A DNA stretch of 7,786 nucleotides from Alphaproteobacteria bacterium (GCA_013288575.1 JABDBO010000047.1:1-7786), one strand, 5' to 3'; counted from the first letter of the stretch, positions 1-5,789 are shown. A program made the numbers and translations. The notes: generated from the sequence alone by a model not told the origin.

Positions 1-1
1 A

Positions 2-580
2 TTATCGGAAGATATTCATGGCTGCGTGGGCAGCGTGTTAGAAGAAATTGAGCGTTTGTCGCACATTACCGAAAGCTTATTTGCCATTTCGCGGCTTGAT
101 GCTGGAGAGGCCAAAATCCAGCATGTAAAATTTGATTTGGCAGATTTGGTAAAAACTACGACTGAGCAAATGCAGCTTCTTGCTGTTGAGAAAAATATAA
201 ACCTTCAAATCCAGGTTAATCAGGCAGTAATGATCGAGGGTGACCCAGCTAGGTTAAAGCAGGTGGTGGTAAACCTGTTGGATAATGCGATAAAATACAC
301 TCCTAATGATGGTGAGGTTTTAATCAAAGTTTTTGCGCAGGCAAATAAAGCCCTCTTTGAAATAATTGATAGCGGTATTGGTATATCTGCTGAAGAATTG
401 CCCCATGTTTTCAAAAGATTTTATCGTGCTGATAAAGTGCGCTCACGCGAAATTGGCGGAGCAGGGCTTGGGCTTTCTATCGTGCGTTCAATTTGCCAAG
501 CTCATGGCGGGGTGGTTGAACTTCAAAGCGCAGAAGGCAAGGGGACAACTTGCCGGGTTGAGTTACCGCTAATTAGCTAG
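2..580 (+). CDS. Sensor histidine kinase, C-terminal part (5' end outside window)
   Basis: This is the C-terminal 192 residues of a membrane sensor kinase that autophosphorylates and passes phosphate to a partner response regulator. The frame stays open to the window edge, so the sensor domain, membrane segments and phospho-accepting His lie upstream. The GTG at 26 is only an internal codon. Visible are the second helix of the dimerisation domain (EEIERLSHITESL, then SRLDAGEA) and a full HATPase_c domain: N box NLLDNAIKY (about visible residues 91-99), G1 box DSGIGIS (123-129), F box FKRFYRAD and G2 box GGAGLGLSI (152-160). The end, with AHGG and the GKGTTCRVELP strand, is typical of OmpR-partner kinases, and the wording around the F and G2 boxes recalls metal-sensing CusS-like kinases (inference only). 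All ATP-binding boxes are intact. A response-regulator gene probably lies upstream. The possible terminator is about 150 bases downstream. Confidence 0.93.
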   Translation, partial: LSEDIHGCVGSVLEEIERLSHITESLFAISRLDAGEAKIQHVKFDLADLVKTTTEQMQLLAVEKNINLQIQVNQAVMIEGDPARLKQVVVNLLDNAIKYTPNDGEVLIKVFAQANKALFEIIDSGIGISAEELPHVFKRFYRADKVRSREIGGAGLGLSIVRSICQAHGGVVELQSAEGKGTTCRVELPLIS

Positions 581-591
581 AATTAAAATGG

Positions 592-645
592 TGCAGAGGT
601 TAGCAAAAAGCAGGGTTTTTACTTTTCGCTGAGGGTACCTCTGCA
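592..645. repeat. Two-tier inverted repeat (long hairpin)
   Basis: The outer arms TGCAGAGGT (592-600) and ACCTCTGCA (637-645) are perfectly complementary over 9 bp. Inside them AGCAAAAAG (602-610) pairs with CTTTTCGCT (622-630) with a single A-C mismatch, leaving an 11-base loop and a 1/6-base internal bulge. The structure starts 11 bases after the kinase stop codon. It lacks a terminal T run, so it is not itself a canonical terminator. It may be a stable 3' UTR structure or the 5' domain of a small RNA that ends at the terminator at 730-768. Confidence 0.6.
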
Positions 646-729
646 TAAACGTCTTACTGTCTCGTTTCGTATTTTAAGCCAGTAAGATCGAAATCCGTTT
701 TAAAATTACTGAAATGCACAAACTCCTTT

Positions 730-768
730 CCATGCACCATATTAGATTGGTGCATGGTTTTTTCTTCT
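730..768 (+). terminator. Rho-independent terminator
   Basis: CCATGCACCA (730-739) and TGGTGCATGG (748-757) form a perfect 10-bp stem with an 8-base loop. TTTTTTCTTCT follows immediately on the plus strand. The minus-strand side has no T run, so it acts on plus-strand transcripts. It could end the kinase transcript, whose stop codon is 150 bases upstream, or an independent small RNA covering about 590-768. Confidence 0.85.
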
Positions 769-845
769 AAGGAGGAGTCTAAACATGAACTAACTGCTTT
801 AGGTGATGCTACAGAAATTAGCCTTTTTTTGTGCATAGCATAAAA

Positions 846-864
846 CATATAGAATTTTTATGAG
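846..864 (+). repeat. 19-bp dispersed repeat, copy 1
   Basis: This 19-mer (CATATAGAATTTTTATGAG) differs at one position from 2796-2814. Both copies lie in gaps upstream of genes for exported proteins: this one 175 bases before the gene at 1040, the other 45 bases before the YSC84 gene. It could be a shared promoter or regulator site, but it does not resolve into a clear -35/-10 pair. Confidence 0.5.
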
Positions 865-870
865 CCAATC

Positions 871-975
871 ATGAACCCAACATTAAAATTCTCTCATTTA
901 AAATTGGCTCTAGCTGTGCTCAAATGTCAGAGCATATCTAAATTCGAGTTTTATCAAGGGCTGTTTCACCAATGA
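871..975 (+). CDS. Possible 34-codon small ORF, unrecognised
   Basis: ATG at 871 opens a frame to TGA at 973, giving 34 residues that start MNPTLKFSHLKLALAVLK. The only ribosome-binding hint is a weak GAG about 6 bases upstream. The composition is protein-like, with an amphipathic first half, but there is no match to a family I recognise and no conserved context. It may be a remnant of a longer gene or simply chance, since short open frames are common in AT-rich gaps. Confidence 0.2.
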   Translation: MNPTLKFSHLKLALAVLKCQSISKFEFYQGLFHQ

Positions 976-1010
976 TATTAGATTGACGAGGTCTAAAAAT
1001 ATGCTAAGTT

Positions 1011-1024
1011 TTGTTAATTAACAA
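1011..1024. promoter_or_regulatory. 14-bp perfect palindrome before the repeat-protein gene
   Basis: TTGTTAATTAACAA is a perfect palindrome ending 15 bases before the ATG at 1040 and just upstream of the GGGGA ribosome-binding sequence. The position suits an operator for a dimeric regulator acting on the downstream gene. The regulator is unknown and the assignment rests on symmetry and position alone. Confidence 0.35.
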
Positions 1025-1039
1025 TGTTGGGGAATTATC

Positions 1040-1687
1040 ATGAAAGCTTCTATTAAAATAAAATTGCTCGTAACCTTGGTGACGATATTCGCTGTAGAAT
1101 CAGCAAATGCAAGAGGTGGACATCCTATAATTGCTCAGCCACCAGTTCTAAAACCTTCAGTGCCACCAACTCCTTCAACATTACCTACTACCCCGCCGAC
1201 GCAGATTACGCAGACCATAATTTCAACTCCCCAGCTAATCCAGCAAGCCCAAAATAATTATGAGCGTGCTCAAGCTGATGAACGAGCAGCCTATCTAGCT
1301 CAAATAAATGCAAAAACCCCGGCACAGGAAAAAGCAGCGGCCAAAAAAGTAGGTCAAGCAGATAGTGAATTACAAGATGCACTCTTTAGATTGCAAATTC
1401 TAGAAGGAAAGGAACCAATATCACCTGGATCTCTCCCTATAACTTCTCCTGTACCTACTGCACAGCCAGTGCCGAGCCCGGTTATATCTCCTCAGATAGC
1501 CCAAGCCCAAGCGAATTATGCACAGGCTCGAGCTAATGAACAAGCGGCGGTAGAAGCTGAATTACATGCAAAAACTCCGGCACAACAAAGAACTGCGGCT
1601 GAAAAAGTAATTCAAGATCAAAATGCGGTGATTGCGGCGGCTAATAAATTGAATGTGCTAGAAGTAGCGGAAAAAATATTCCCTTAA
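1040..1687 (+). CDS. Secreted protein with two Ala/Gln-rich repeats
   Basis: This is a 215-residue exported protein of unknown function. Residues 1-24 form a Sec signal peptide: a Lys-rich start, a hydrophobic core, and cleavage after ANA. A Pro/Thr-rich linker (about 33-66) leads to a first repeat (69-122). A second Pro/Ser-rich linker (about 126-152) leads to a second repeat (155-208). The two 54-residue units align without gaps at 26 identical positions, including the shared AKTPAQ core and a closing LxxLE. Their Ala/Gln/Glu-rich make-up suggests helical, coiled-coil-prone modules in the periplasm or envelope. The start is supported by GGGGA about 7 bases upstream of the ATG. No catalytic motif or lipobox is seen. 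It appears to stand alone, with the nearest feature downstream being a minus-strand tRNA remnant. Confidence 0.85.
   Translation: MKASIKIKLLVTLVTIFAVESANARGGHPIIAQPPVLKPSVPPTPSTLPTTPPTQITQTIISTPQLIQQAQNNYERAQADERAAYLAQINAKTPAQEKAAAKKVGQADSELQDALFRLQILEGKEPISPGSLPITSPVPTAQPVPSPVISPQIAQAQANYAQARANEQAAVEAELHAKTPAQQRTAAEKVIQDQNAVIAAANKLNVLEVAEKIFP
1244..1405 (+). repeat. Repeat-protein unit 1
   Basis: This codes for residues 69-122 of the secreted repeat protein. Its partner at 1502-1663 encodes an ungapped homologous unit with 26 of 54 residues identical, so the gene grew by an internal duplication that has since diverged. Confidence 0.75.
1502..1663 (+). repeat. Repeat-protein unit 2
   Basis: This codes for residues 155-208 of the secreted repeat protein and is the second copy of the unit at 1244-1405. 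The offset is exactly 86 codons, made of the 54-residue unit plus a 32-residue linker rich in Pro and Ser. Confidence 0.75.
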
Positions 1688-1730
1688 GAAGTAGAATCTA
1701 TCTCGGTCAGTGCTAGTTTTAGCTATTGAG

Positions 1731-1777
1731 AAAAAATGGCGGGAGTGACGGGACTCGAACCCGCGGCCTCCTGCGTG
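1731..1777 (-). pseudogene. Duplicated 3' half of tRNA-Asp (attachment-site-like remnant)
   Basis: These 47 bases match 1848-1894 exactly. They cover the 3' half of the neighbouring tRNA-Asp from the anticodon loop through the anticodon 3' arm, variable region, T arm, acceptor 3' strand and CCA, plus the following six-T run. The 5' half of a tRNA is missing, so this copy cannot be functional. Identity stops at the anticodon loop and includes sequence just past the tRNA, which is the pattern left by tyrosine-recombinase integration at tRNA genes. A collapsed tandem tRNA copy is the alternative. Only about 70 bases separate the two copies, so no element is present between them. Confidence 0.8.
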
Positions 1778-1779
1778 CC

Positions 1780-1796
1780 ACGCGCGCAACGCGCGT
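1780..1796. repeat. GC-rich perfect hairpin next to the tRNA remnant
   Basis: ACGCGCG (1780-1786) and CGCGCGT (1790-1796) pair perfectly around a CAA loop. The hairpin directly adjoins the broken end of the tRNA-Asp remnant, where the missing 5' half would be. On the plus strand TATTTT follows, so weak terminator activity is possible. Its run of alternating C and G stands out in this AT-rich region. Confidence 0.55.
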
Positions 1797-1853
1797 TATT
1801 TTAAATTTGTCGCGCAGGATAAGCGAGAAACCTAATTTATGAGAAATAAAAAA

Positions 1854-1930
1854 TGGCGGGAGTGACGGGACTCGAACCCGCGGCCTCCTGCGTGACAGGC
1901 AGGCGCTCTAACCAACTGAGCTACACCCCC
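1854..1930 (-). tRNA. tRNA-Asp (anticodon GTC)
   Basis: This 77-base tRNA folds completely. The acceptor GGGGGTG pairs with CACTCCC (one G-T), and the D stem is GCTC/GAGC. The anticodon stem CCTGC/GCAGG surrounds the loop CTGTCAC, giving GTC (Asp). The T stem GCGGG/CCCGT carries the loop TTCGAGT. The discriminator is G, as expected for Asp, and CCA is encoded. TTTTTTATTT follows the 3' end. Its 3' half is duplicated about 117 bases downstream in its own direction (1731-1777). No clear promoter was identified upstream. Confidence 0.97.
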
Positions 1931-2059
1931 GCATGGGGTATTTAAAGAGGGTGTTAAGTAGCATCATTAAATCTATATTTCAAGAAAAACCTTGATAGGG
2001 GGCAAACTGGCGGAATTACTGGCCTTTTTTGTTCATTATCGCTTTCTAATACAAGCTTT

Positions 2060-2065
2060 TATAAT
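2060..2065 (+). promoter_or_regulatory. -10 box TATAAT for a probably leaderless endonuclease V mRNA
   Basis: A consensus TATAAT ends 8 bases before the ATG at 2074, which places transcription start on or within two bases of the start codon. The -35 region is poor (TTATCG with an 18-base spacer). There is no Shine-Dalgarno sequence between the box and the ATG, consistent with a leaderless message. TATAAT can occur by chance in AT-rich DNA. Confidence 0.5.
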
Positions 2066-2073
2066 ATCTTGGC

Positions 2074-2769
2074 ATGAAAGAATTCATTTCCCAACTAGAT
2101 ATCAAATGGCCGGAAAGTGCCGCTGAAGCGGTAATTGTGCAAAAAGAACTCGGCCAGAAAGTGCAGATCAAAAACAATTTCAAAACTTTGAAAATCATTG
2201 CCGGAGTTGATTGCAGTTACGATATCAAAAATAACTTAAGCCATGCATATGTGGTATTGATGGAGCTTGATAATTTAAAACCCATAACTTCAACAAAAGC
2301 AGAATTGCCCACAACTTTTCCTTATATTCCGGGGTTTTTATCATTTCGCGAAATACCAGTTATTCTGGAAGCACTAAAACTCCTGCCGCAAAAACCTAAT
2401 CTGTTTATGGTTGACGGGCAGGGGATAGCTCATCCGCGCCGAATGGGAATTGCCGCGCATCTTGGGGTATTGCTGGATATGCCTTCAATTGGTGTAGCCA
2501 AATCACGGCTGACTGGGGTTTATAAAGAGCCAGGTTTTCAAAAAGGCAATCAAACTCCGCTAATGGATAAAAACGAGCAAATCGGCACGGTTTTGCGCAG
2601 TAAAGATAATGTGAAACCGCTGTTTATTTCACCGGGCCATAAAGTTGATAATGAAACTGCGGTAAAAATAGTAGAGAGATGTCTAACTCGGTACAAACTG
2701 CCGGAACCTACGAGAATTGCTGATAAAATTTCCAAACAGCCATATCGGCAAAATAATTTATTTGAATAG
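2074..2769 (+). CDS. nfi: Endonuclease V (deoxyinosine 3' endonuclease)
   Basis: This 231-residue cytoplasmic DNA-repair nuclease cuts the second phosphodiester bond 3' of deoxyinosine and so removes products of adenine deamination. Family landmarks are in order: AGVDCSYD with the metal ligand Asp46, the YIPGFLSFRE wedge motif with Tyr84 and catalytic Glu93, VDGQGIAHPRR with Asp114 and His120, IGVAKSRL with Lys143, and PLFISPGHKV near residues 183-191. All known active-site positions are intact and the length is normal. The ATG at 2074 puts Asp46 at the usual distance from the N terminus; the next in-frame candidates would shorten or remove the first strand. It is a single gene with its own probable promoter and no Shine-Dalgarno sequence. 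The minus-strand tRNA-Asp is divergent to it. Confidence 0.95.
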   Translation: MKEFISQLDIKWPESAAEAVIVQKELGQKVQIKNNFKTLKIIAGVDCSYDIKNNLSHAYVVLMELDNLKPITSTKAELPTTFPYIPGFLSFREIPVILEALKLLPQKPNLFMVDGQGIAHPRRMGIAAHLGVLLDMPSIGVAKSRLTGVYKEPGFQKGNQTPLMDKNEQIGTVLRSKDNVKPLFISPGHKVDNETAVKIVERCLTRYKLPEPTRIADKISKQPYRQNNLFE

Positions 2770-2795
2770 GATTTAGAGGAAAATCAGCCCACCTC

Positions 2796-2814
2796 CATAT
2801 AGGATTTTTATGAG
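2796..2814 (+). repeat. 19-bp dispersed repeat, copy 2
   Basis: This 19-mer (CATATAGGATTTTTATGAG) matches 846-864 at 18 positions. It lies between the endonuclease V stop and the YSC84 start, 45 bases before the latter, where a promoter or operator would be expected. Confidence 0.5.
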
Positions 2815-2859
2815 AGGTTTGGCATAGTTACCAACAACCAATAATAGAGGGAGTAATCT

Positions 2860-3414
2860 ATGCTAAATATAAGAAAAATATTTTTAACACTAGTGTTTGT
2901 AACAGCTGCTGCAATATCAGTTAATGCAAATGCTGCGACAACTAAAGAAGAGCTAAATAATGATGCTGATCAATCATTGCAGAAGCTCATAAAAACCAAT
3001 CCAAATGCGGCCGATATTGCCAGACAAGCAAAAGCTATTCTTGTTTTCCCAAGCATAGTTAAAGCCGGGCTCGTTTTCGGCGGCGCTTATGGTGAAGGTG
3101 TCTTGAAACAAGGTGCTGTTGTTGACGGCTACTATAATTCAATCACCGCATCATGGGGCTTACAAGCCGGTGCGCAAAGCTATGGCTATGTTGTGTTTTT
3201 GATGAATGATAAAGCTCTGAAATATATTCATGAATCACATGGTTGGGAAATCGGTACTGGCCCAACTGTAGTTGTAGTTAATGAAGGTGTTGCGAAAAAC
3301 CTTACATCTACAACTTTGAAAGATGATGCTTATGCCTTCATTTTTGATCAACAAGGTTTGATGGCAAGTTTAAGCTTAGAAGGAACTAAAATTTCACGTA
3401 TCAAAAATCCGTAA
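2860..3414 (+). CDS. YSC84-family exported lipid-binding-type protein
   Basis: This 184-residue protein has a Sec signal peptide (1-25, cleaved after ANA) followed by a YSC84 / SYLF-type domain. The diagnostic stretch runs from AKAILVFPSIVKAGLVFGG (about 57-75) through GEGVLKQG and the SWGLQAGAQSYGYVVFLMND segment. It closes with the strands containing VVVVNEG and AFIFDQQGLMASLSLEG. Family members bind phosphoinositides in eukaryotes; bacterial members are periplasmic or envelope proteins whose role is poorly known. The start is clear, with AGAGGGAG about 6 bases upstream of the ATG. The gene has its own terminator at 3444-3475 and looks monocistronic. The mature N terminus contains a short helical region (26-56) before the domain. 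Confidence 0.92.
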   Translation: MLNIRKIFLTLVFVTAAAISVNANAATTKEELNNDADQSLQKLIKTNPNAADIARQAKAILVFPSIVKAGLVFGGAYGEGVLKQGAVVDGYYNSITASWGLQAGAQSYGYVVFLMNDKALKYIHESHGWEIGTGPTVVVVNEGVAKNLTSTTLKDDAYAFIFDQQGLMASLSLEGTKISRIKNP

Positions 3415-3443
3415 GAATTAGATTGTGATTATGTAGTGATATG

Positions 3444-3475
3444 AAAACTGGGGCCTTTTGGCTCCAGTTTTATTT
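3444..3475 (+). terminator. Bidirectional rho-independent terminator
   Basis: AAAACTGGGGCC (3444-3455) and GGCTCCAGTTTT (3460-3471) form a 12-bp stem with one G-T pair and a TTTT loop, followed by ATTTT. The A-rich left arm becomes a T run on the minus strand, so it can serve both the YSC84 gene and the convergent ankyrin gene ending at 3523. Confidence 0.88.
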
Positions 3476-3522
3476 TGGCTTCTATAGAATTTGTATTGAT
3501 TCAGATATGTGAGAAATACATG

Positions 3523-4923
3523 CTATTTTAGTTGCTGATCTATTTCTGAAGGTTTTAATAGCGGGTTTTCTAATACCCATTTGCGAATGGTTTCAAGCCT
3601 AGCTGTGCCTAATTTTGCTCCTTTGTTCTTTAAATAAGCAGTCATTTCTGGAGAACTGTAGCGCAGGCTATAAACGAGCGGGGTAAATTCGGCAATTTTT
3701 TCAGGTAAATAATCTCCACCCAACCCCTCGAATCGTTCAAGGTTATCTAGCTTGTGGTTTACATCCGCTCCAGCTTCTACCAGCTCTTTGACACTATCAA
3801 GTTGATTATATTGTACTGCATAAAACAGCGCAGTTTTACCATATGGGGTTTTCTCCTCCAAGTTTGCGCCTTTTTGTAATAATAGTTTTATTATATCAGG
3901 CTGTTCGACCGCGCGCATTAATGGGTATTCGTCAAAAACTGCCGTGTTTACATCGGCGCCTGAAGTTATGATCCACTCAATGATGGCTTGGGTATAATGG
4001 TTAAGTAATGCCATCGCCAGAGCGTCATTCCAATCATTTTTTGAGAAGTTATTAGTTGATGTTTTAAGATCTGCTAAATCTGGATTGGTCTTTTGAAATA
4101 AGGCAAATGCAGAAGAACTGATCAGCGAATTTTTCGATGAATCACGCATGTAAATATAGCTTGCCAGCAATTTCATACTTTGCTTGGAATAAGCGGATAA
4201 TTTATAATTATGTTTATAATAAACCGCCATTTCGCGCGCAGCCGGAGCATAAAGGCTCTCACATTCCTGGTAAGATTTTTTATTCCAGATACCTTGGTAA
4301 GACCAGGCGACCAGCGGTGTTAGGTCATCTTTTATGCTGTTTTTATCCTCAATCAATTGTGGAACATAACTCATTTTATCAACAAAATTTTCCGTGCTGG
4401 CGTCTATATCCCTGTAAATCGACCCGGCCCAAGTCATGTAAGATGTAGTAACCCATCGGCCAGATTCTAAATTGCTTAAGCAGGCTGCAAGCTTTTTAAA
4501 TGAAGGCAATTCATAAAGATGGTGTTTTGCTATTATGTGCGGCGCAAATCTTCTATTTAAAGAATCTATAAATTCAGGATGTTTCAATATATAGCTCACC
4601 GGAATTTCATCTTCATCCCGCAGTTGGGAAGATAGCTCATCATTTCTTTTGGAATACATATCCAGCAAAATACCAAGATCATTTTCTGATTTAATGGCGC
4701 TATTTCTTTGTTTCAGCCAATCCCGTTGTTCAAGAATGAGTTTTTTGCGTTTGTCGCTTGGTAGTGTACCAATTAGAGTATCGTAAGTATTATTTAGTTC
4801 CTGGTCTTGTGCAGATACATTATCATCATATTTTATTAAATTCCTGACCACTTCTTCGTCTGCACAAGCATTGTGAGCTGCAAGAATTACAAAGCCTATT
4901 ACTAATAAAAATTTAAATGACAT
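3523..4923 (-). CDS. Exported LprI-like and ankyrin-repeat protein
   Basis: This 466-residue protein has a signal peptide (about 1-21, cleaved after ACA) and so probably acts in the periplasm. Residues about 30-105 match the LprI N-terminal / DUF1311 pattern: DQELNNTYDTLI, a short loop, then the LEQRDWLKQRN helix with the conserved Trp69 and Arg73. Some members of that family inhibit lysozyme. A long, mostly helical middle (about 106-297) is not recognised. The C terminus carries about four ankyrin repeats (298-327, 331-357, 361-393, 410-440), with TALFYAV and the repeated GADVN turns as the clearest parts. The ATG at 4923 is preceded by AAGGG at a good distance. The usual four Cys of DUF1311 proteins are largely absent. 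Binding of a peptidoglycan hydrolase or another protein partner is inference. Convergent to the YSC84 gene, sharing its terminator. Confidence 0.85.
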   Translation of the reverse strand: MSFKFLLVIGFVILAAHNACADEEVVRNLIKYDDNVSAQDQELNNTYDTLIGTLPSDKRKKLILEQRDWLKQRNSAIKSENDLGILLDMYSKRNDELSSQLRDEDEIPVSYILKHPEFIDSLNRRFAPHIIAKHHLYELPSFKKLAACLSNLESGRWVTTSYMTWAGSIYRDIDASTENFVDKMSYVPQLIEDKNSIKDDLTPLVAWSYQGIWNKKSYQECESLYAPAAREMAVYYKHNYKLSAYSKQSMKLLASYIYMRDSSKNSLISSSAFALFQKTNPDLADLKTSTNNFSKNDWNDALAMALLNHYTQAIIEWIITSGADVNTAVFDEYPLMRAVEQPDIIKLLLQKGANLEEKTPYGKTALFYAVQYNQLDSVKELVEAGADVNHKLDNLERFEGLGGDYLPEKIAEFTPLVYSLRYSSPEMTAYLKNKGAKLGTARLETIRKWVLENPLLKPSEIDQQLK

Positions 4924-5282
4924 AACTGCCCTTAAGCTGGTTGTTTTTTTATATAGTGGAGAAGGACATATAAACTTTATTTAGTTTATTTTAACGCAAG
5001 ATCTGCACAAGTGAAAAATGCGCCAGCGCAAAAATAAATTAATTTGAAGCATGCTTGAGGCTGGCTTTAGCTGCTCATCTCTAAACAGGCGAGGAGTTGA
5101 ACTAGAGACTATAACGAAATAATCACCTTCATGCGTCCTAACAATATACCGTTTATATATTGTAATTAGGGCAGTTAGGCTTGCATAAGCGGTCAAGCAT
5201 TGATAAAATAGTTAAAACTCGAAACTTAAGACATTACCGTCGTTAGAAAGCAAACTCCGATGAAACAAAGCGAAAAAGCATT
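4924..5282. other. Divergent intergenic region
   Basis: These 359 bases separate the minus-strand ankyrin gene from the plus-strand lipoprotein pair and must hold promoters for both, but none is strong. TATATA-type strings near 4951-4957 could be the -10 of the ankyrin gene. ATAAACT (4970-4976) and AGTTTAT (4983-4989) form a perfect 7-bp AT-rich inverted repeat that could be an operator. A 71-codon minus-strand open frame (4981-5196) starts with TTG and has no ribosome-binding sequence, so I do not call it. Confidence 0.6.
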
Positions 5283-5286
5283 ATGA
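5260..5286 (+). CDS. Possible 8-codon leader ORF overlapping the lipoprotein start
   Basis: ATG at 5260 opens MKQSEKAL, whose TGA stop overlaps the ATG of the lipoprotein gene at 5283 as ATGA. That overlap is the usual geometry of translational coupling. It is short, and its ribosome-binding sequence (AGAAAG) is weak, so it may be chance. If real, it would help start a gene that itself lacks a good Shine-Dalgarno sequence. Confidence 0.25.
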   Translation: MKQSEKAL

Positions 5287-5789
5287 AAAACTTTACTTTC
5301 CTAACTGCATTACTACTACTTTGCAGCTGCGCTCAGTATGAACATACCGTCACCAATACCACTAGCAACGGGATATTGAAAAACGGGGTTAACGTCGGCA
5401 CGATGGAGCTTACTTTTAGCTATTATAGCGGAACCAAGCGCTTAAGCCTTATGGGGGTTTCTTCTACTGGTGAGAAATTTGCCGGCAATATGCTTCAGGT
5501 GAAAGAGCAGCTATTCAAACCAGGCCATACAGATGTACATGAGGGCGGTTTGCTTGGCGGCGTAAGCATACATAGCGTACCGCCCCACTACCGAACCGTA
5601 CCCACAAGCTTCTGGCATGTGCAGTTTGTAGGTAATAAGGGCACTGTTATGGTGTGCGATTTCAATTCCTACAGCGTAAGCTGGAGTCCTGTGGATGATG
5701 GCGAAGGCGGTTGTCAAGCTTCCGATGGCACTACCATTCCTATTGCGATCGTAGGAACGCCGTTGGTGACCGACCTAAGAGTCGAATAA
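5283..5789 (+). CDS. Putative lipoprotein, first of a tandem paralogous pair
   Basis: This 168-residue protein begins with a lipoprotein signal (Leu-rich core, lipobox LCSC, lipidated Cys16), so it is probably anchored to the envelope. The mature part is predicted to be mainly beta. It shares landmarks with the next gene: ILKNGVNVGTMELTFS (31-46), VSSTGEKFAG (59-68), TSFWHVQFVGNKGT (108-121), CDFNSYS from Cys125, and GEGGCQASDG with Cys144. Cys125 and Cys144 are conserved in the partner and could form a disulfide. I do not recognise a family with known function. The start codon lacks a strong Shine-Dalgarno sequence; an 8-codon leader overlaps it. The stop codon TAA directly abuts the GTG of the second copy, so the two are surely co-transcribed. 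Confidence 0.82.
   Translation: MKNFTFLTALLLLCSCAQYEHTVTNTTSNGILKNGVNVGTMELTFSYYSGTKRLSLMGVSSTGEKFAGNMLQVKEQLFKPGHTDVHEGGLLGGVSIHSVPPHYRTVPTSFWHVQFVGNKGTVMVCDFNSYSVSWSPVDDGEGGCQASDGTTIPIAIVGTPLVTDLRVE

Larger units (their letters stand above)
581..1039. other. Intergenic region with structured elements and no convincing gene
   Basis: This gap of about 460 bases between the kinase and the repeat protein holds, in order, a two-tier inverted repeat (592-645), a rho-independent terminator (730-768), one copy of a 19-bp repeated sequence (846-864), a doubtful 34-codon ORF (871-975) and a 14-bp palindrome (1011-1024). Around 771-793 a strong GGAGGAG Shine-Dalgarno-like string precedes ATG AAC TAA, a two-codon reading frame that may be accidental. 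I found no good sigma70 promoter for the gene at 1040. Confidence 0.7.

Noticed and set aside
592..645. Integron attC recombination site
   Set aside because: The imperfect hairpin resembles attC in shape, but the conserved RYYYAAC/GTTRRRY outer boxes are missing.
654..848. 64-codon minus-strand open frame
   Set aside because: It runs through the strong plus-strand terminator hairpin, has no ribosome-binding sequence, and its translation looks random.
1815..1830. Near-match of CAGGATAAGCG-GAAA to 6512-6527
   Set aside because: The two agree at 15 of 16 positions, but there is no shared context and a match of this length can arise by chance when all pairs in the window are considered.
4981..5196. 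71-codon minus-strand open frame in the divergent gap
   Set aside because: TTG start, no Shine-Dalgarno sequence and no recognisable motif; it lies where promoters for two divergent genes are expected.
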